Shown: one piece after another, positions 5,453 to 6,892 of the stretch
How the letters are laid out: every line of letters begins with the position of its first letter
Numbering within the stretch: the stretch's first letter is position 1
Origin: JAVXNW01 sp036645575
Lineage (GTDB): Bacteria; Bacillota; Clostridia; Christensenellales; Aristaeellaceae
Assembly (NCBI GenBank): GCA_036645575.1
Contig: JAVXNW010000117.1
Coordinates: 1-6,892 of the forward strand
DNA length: 6,892 bases
Direction of reading: 5' to 3'
Notes under the pieces: generated by a model
Seen by the model: only the letters and a program-made list of their open reading frames with translations
Databases searched by the model: none
Told to the model about the DNA's origin: nothing
Position numbers and translations under genes: made by a program

Positions 5453-5990
5453 CCATGATTTTCTCCTCTTCCATGAAATTGCTTTCCGCATCTACGACAA
5501 TCACATCATCCAAACTTTCGGACGTCAAAATCTGCTCCAAGGGGTCTTGGGTTCGGTTCACAACGCTCAGCGCATTCGCGATGATCGCCGTGCGCGTCGC
5601 GGGCGTCAGGCCGAACTCCGCCGCCAGCGATTTGATTTCCGACAGTTGTCTCGCGGAGATGGCGATATAGGGATTCGGCTTGATGTTCCCGTTCGCGTCC
5701 TTGTATACGGAACCGTGCTGGGTGATCTCGTCCTCCGCTTCCCGCCAGCGCGCGTATGCCGTGCAGTACGCGGCAAAGGGCACGGCGTCCGCCAGGCTCA
5801 ATACACCCATGGCGATCAGCGCCGGAGCCAACCGCCGCCATTCCTTTCGCGCCTCCGGCAGCAGCCAGTTGGGACAGCGCAGAACGGAGATGGGCGGCAG
5901 CGGTTCCAATTCGCCGAGCGGGCGCTTGCCCGGATTTCCTTCCAGCTTCTTCAGCGCCGTGGGCTTGGGCTTTCTGCCTCGCTTGGCCAT
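5433..5990 (-). CDS. terS: Terminase small subunit (P27 family)
   Basis: This 185-residue protein is the DNA-recognition partner of the terminase large subunit. It binds near the packaging start site and hands DNA to the motor. The N-terminus MAKRGRKPKPTALKKLEGNPGKRP is the hallmark of the P27-like (Terminase_4) family, in which a basic RGRKP stretch is followed by LEGNPG. A core of helices follows, with CPNWLLPEARKEWRRL at 39-54 and a segment around YCTAYARWREAEDEI at 75-89. NPYIAISARQLSEIKSLAAEFGLTPATR at about 106-133 is also typical. The acidic C-terminal tail (SLDDVIVVDAESNFMEEEKIMDDETES) is of the kind that contacts the large subunit. The ATG at 5990 is preceded by AGGAGGTGAT (5996-6005), an almost perfect Shine-Dalgarno sequence. 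Only 31 bases separate it from the methyltransferase stop. Confidence 0.95.
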   Translation of the reverse strand: MAKRGRKPKPTALKKLEGNPGKRPLGELEPLPPISVLRCPNWLLPEARKEWRRLAPALIAMGVLSLADAVPFAAYCTAYARWREAEDEITQHGSVYKDANGNIKPNPYIAISARQLSEIKSLAAEFGLTPATRTAIIANALSVVNRTQDPLEQILTSESLDDVIVVDAESNFMEEEKIMDDETES

Positions 5991-6021
5991 GGACGATCAC
6001 CTCCTACGCGGAGGGTGGCAC

Positions 6022-6892
6022 TCAGCCGTCTAATTCCTCCGTCAGTTCCATACACGCTTTCGCCTCCTCAAGCGTCAGCTTTCTACCGTCACGCAGCACA
6101 TACACATCCGGCTTGCCTTCCGTCGCGCCGACAAAGCGCGATACCGCGACGTCCACAAACTTCGGCTCCAACTCGATCCCATAGCAAACGCGCCCCAATT
6201 GTTCGCAGGCGATAAGCGTGGATGCGGAGCCAAGGAAAGCGTCCAGCACGATTCCATTGGACATCGTGCATTGCTTGACCAGATACGCGATCAGGGGGAC
6301 GGGCTTGCTGGACGGATGGCCGAAACCGTCCTCCTTGGAATTCTTCACGCGCGGGAACTCAAACACCGTGGTCTGTGCCTGATCGCCGTACCAGATGTGC
6401 TTGCCGCCCTTGCGCCAACCCCAGATGAGCGGCTCGTGATTGTATTTCCAGTCCGTGCGCGTCAGCACCAGCCGATCCTTTTTCCAGACCAGCCCCGCGC
6501 CCACCTTGAAGCCGCTATCCTCGAACGCGTCGTGAAAGATGCGCGCTTTGGCCGTCGCATAGAACACATAGATCGAGGCGTCTTTCGCCATGGCGTCGTG
6601 CAGACAGGAAAAGGCTCTTTGCAGAAAGACGAGCGCGTCGCCGTCGCTCAAATCGTCGTTGGTGATCTTCCCGGACGCGCTGTTCAGAGAAACCATGTAG
6701 GGGGGATCGGTGCAGACCAGATTGGCCTTTACATCGCCCAGCAGCCGCTCATAGGTTTCGGGCAGCGTGGAATCCCCGCAGATCACCGTATGTCTGCCCA
6801 GATGCCAGACATCGCCAGGCCTCGAGAAGCAGGGCTTGGCAAGCTCTGCGTCCACGTCAAATTCGTCGTCTTTGACGTCTTTGTCGTGGAGG
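6022..6892 (-). CDS. DNA adenine methyltransferase, probably ParB-fused, 5' end cut by window
   Basis: This is the catalytic part of a phage-borne DNA methyltransferase, open to the right edge with no stop in 290 codons. It is a beta-type arrangement: the catalytic motif DPPY (plus strand 6697-6708) comes first and the SAM-binding motif, here DAFLGSASTL, comes near the C-terminus. DPPY points to N6-adenine methylation. Other family landmarks are HTVICGDST, YNHEPLIWGWRKGGKH, QTTVFEF, HPSSKPVPL and GIELEPKF. A GTG at 6855 could serve as a start for a 277-residue protein, but the frame continues upstream as LHDKDVKDDEFDVDAELAKP without a stop. In relatives I recall, this linker joins an N-terminal ParB-like nuclease domain to the methylase, so I read the gene as truncated by the window edge. 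Its likely role is protection of phage DNA from host restriction or marking of DNA around packaging. The position directly before the terminase genes is common in Clostridia phages. Confidence 0.93.
   Translation of the reverse strand, partial: LHDKDVKDDEFDVDAELAKPCFSRPGDVWHLGRHTVICGDSTLPETYERLLGDVKANLVCTDPPYMVSLNSASGKITNDDLSDGDALVFLQRAFSCLHDAMAKDASIYVFYATAKARIFHDAFEDSGFKVGAGLVWKKDRLVLTRTDWKYNHEPLIWGWRKGGKHIWYGDQAQTTVFEFPRVKNSKEDGFGHPSSKPVPLIAYLVKQCTMSNGIVLDAFLGSASTLIACEQLGRVCYGIELEPKFVDVAVSRFVGATEGKPDVYVLRDGRKLTLEEAKACMELTEELDG

Noticed and set aside
4769..5458. Plus-strand open frame of 229 codons
   Set aside because: It is antisense to the large terminase, whose ATPase motifs are intact on the minus strand, and its Arg/His-rich composition is a shadow effect.
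5547..6215. Plus-strand open frame of 222 codons
   Set aside because: It spans the complement of two clear genes, the small terminase and the methyltransferase, and their gap.
1..6892. CRISPR array, tRNA, rRNA or a novel defence island
   Set aside because: No regularly spaced repeats, cloverleaf or rRNA sequence was seen. The genes are ordinary packaging functions apart from the intron and the reverse-strand gene.

Overview
The window is a slice of an HK97-type siphophage genome or prophage, most likely from a Firmicutes host of the Clostridia kind. It carries the packaging and portal end of the late module, interrupted by a mobile group II intron. I base the host guess on the gene types: a P27-family small terminase, an HK97-family large terminase, a terminase-side HNH nuclease, a so-called virulence-related protein and a ParB-methyltransferase fusion, together in a moderately GC-rich sequence with strong AGGAGG-type ribosome binding sites. 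No gene here pins down a species.

Nearly everything reads on the minus strand, so the functional order runs from right to left. At the right edge is the catalytic part of a DNA adenine methyltransferase whose N-terminus lies outside the window (6022-6892). Next come the terminase small subunit (5433-5990), the terminase large subunit (3833-5452), an HNH endonuclease (3483-3821) and a 276-residue protein of unknown function (2539-3369). After the plus-strand gene described below comes the 5' exon of the portal protein gene (1173-2063). Short gaps, overlaps and ribosome binding sites placed at preceding stop codons indicate a single late transcription unit from methyltransferase to HNH, probably extending to the portal.

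Two things break this layout. First, the portal gene is cut at base 1173 by a group IIA intron of the Lactococcus Ll.LtrB/LtrA type. The intron fills 1-1172 and continues past the left edge. Its 5' end, its exon-binding sites EBS1 and EBS2, and the first 187 residues of its reverse transcriptase can be read directly. Both exon-binding sites pair with the portal exon exactly at the junction, and the intron sits between codons, so splicing would restore an uninterrupted portal frame. The far half of the intron and the 3' exon are not in the window.

Second, a plus-strand gene of about 110 codons (2167-2496) lies between the minus-strand 276-residue gene and the portal. It has its own extended -10 promoter (2107-2135), which looks like a phage moron: an independently transcribed cargo gene of unknown function. 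Beside it, the ribosome binding site and start codon of the portal are duplicated in tandem, 27 bases apart. I found no CRISPR array, tRNA, rRNA or clear intrinsic terminator. I see no wholly new system. The points most worth checking are the intron-split portal and the antisense moron-like gene.
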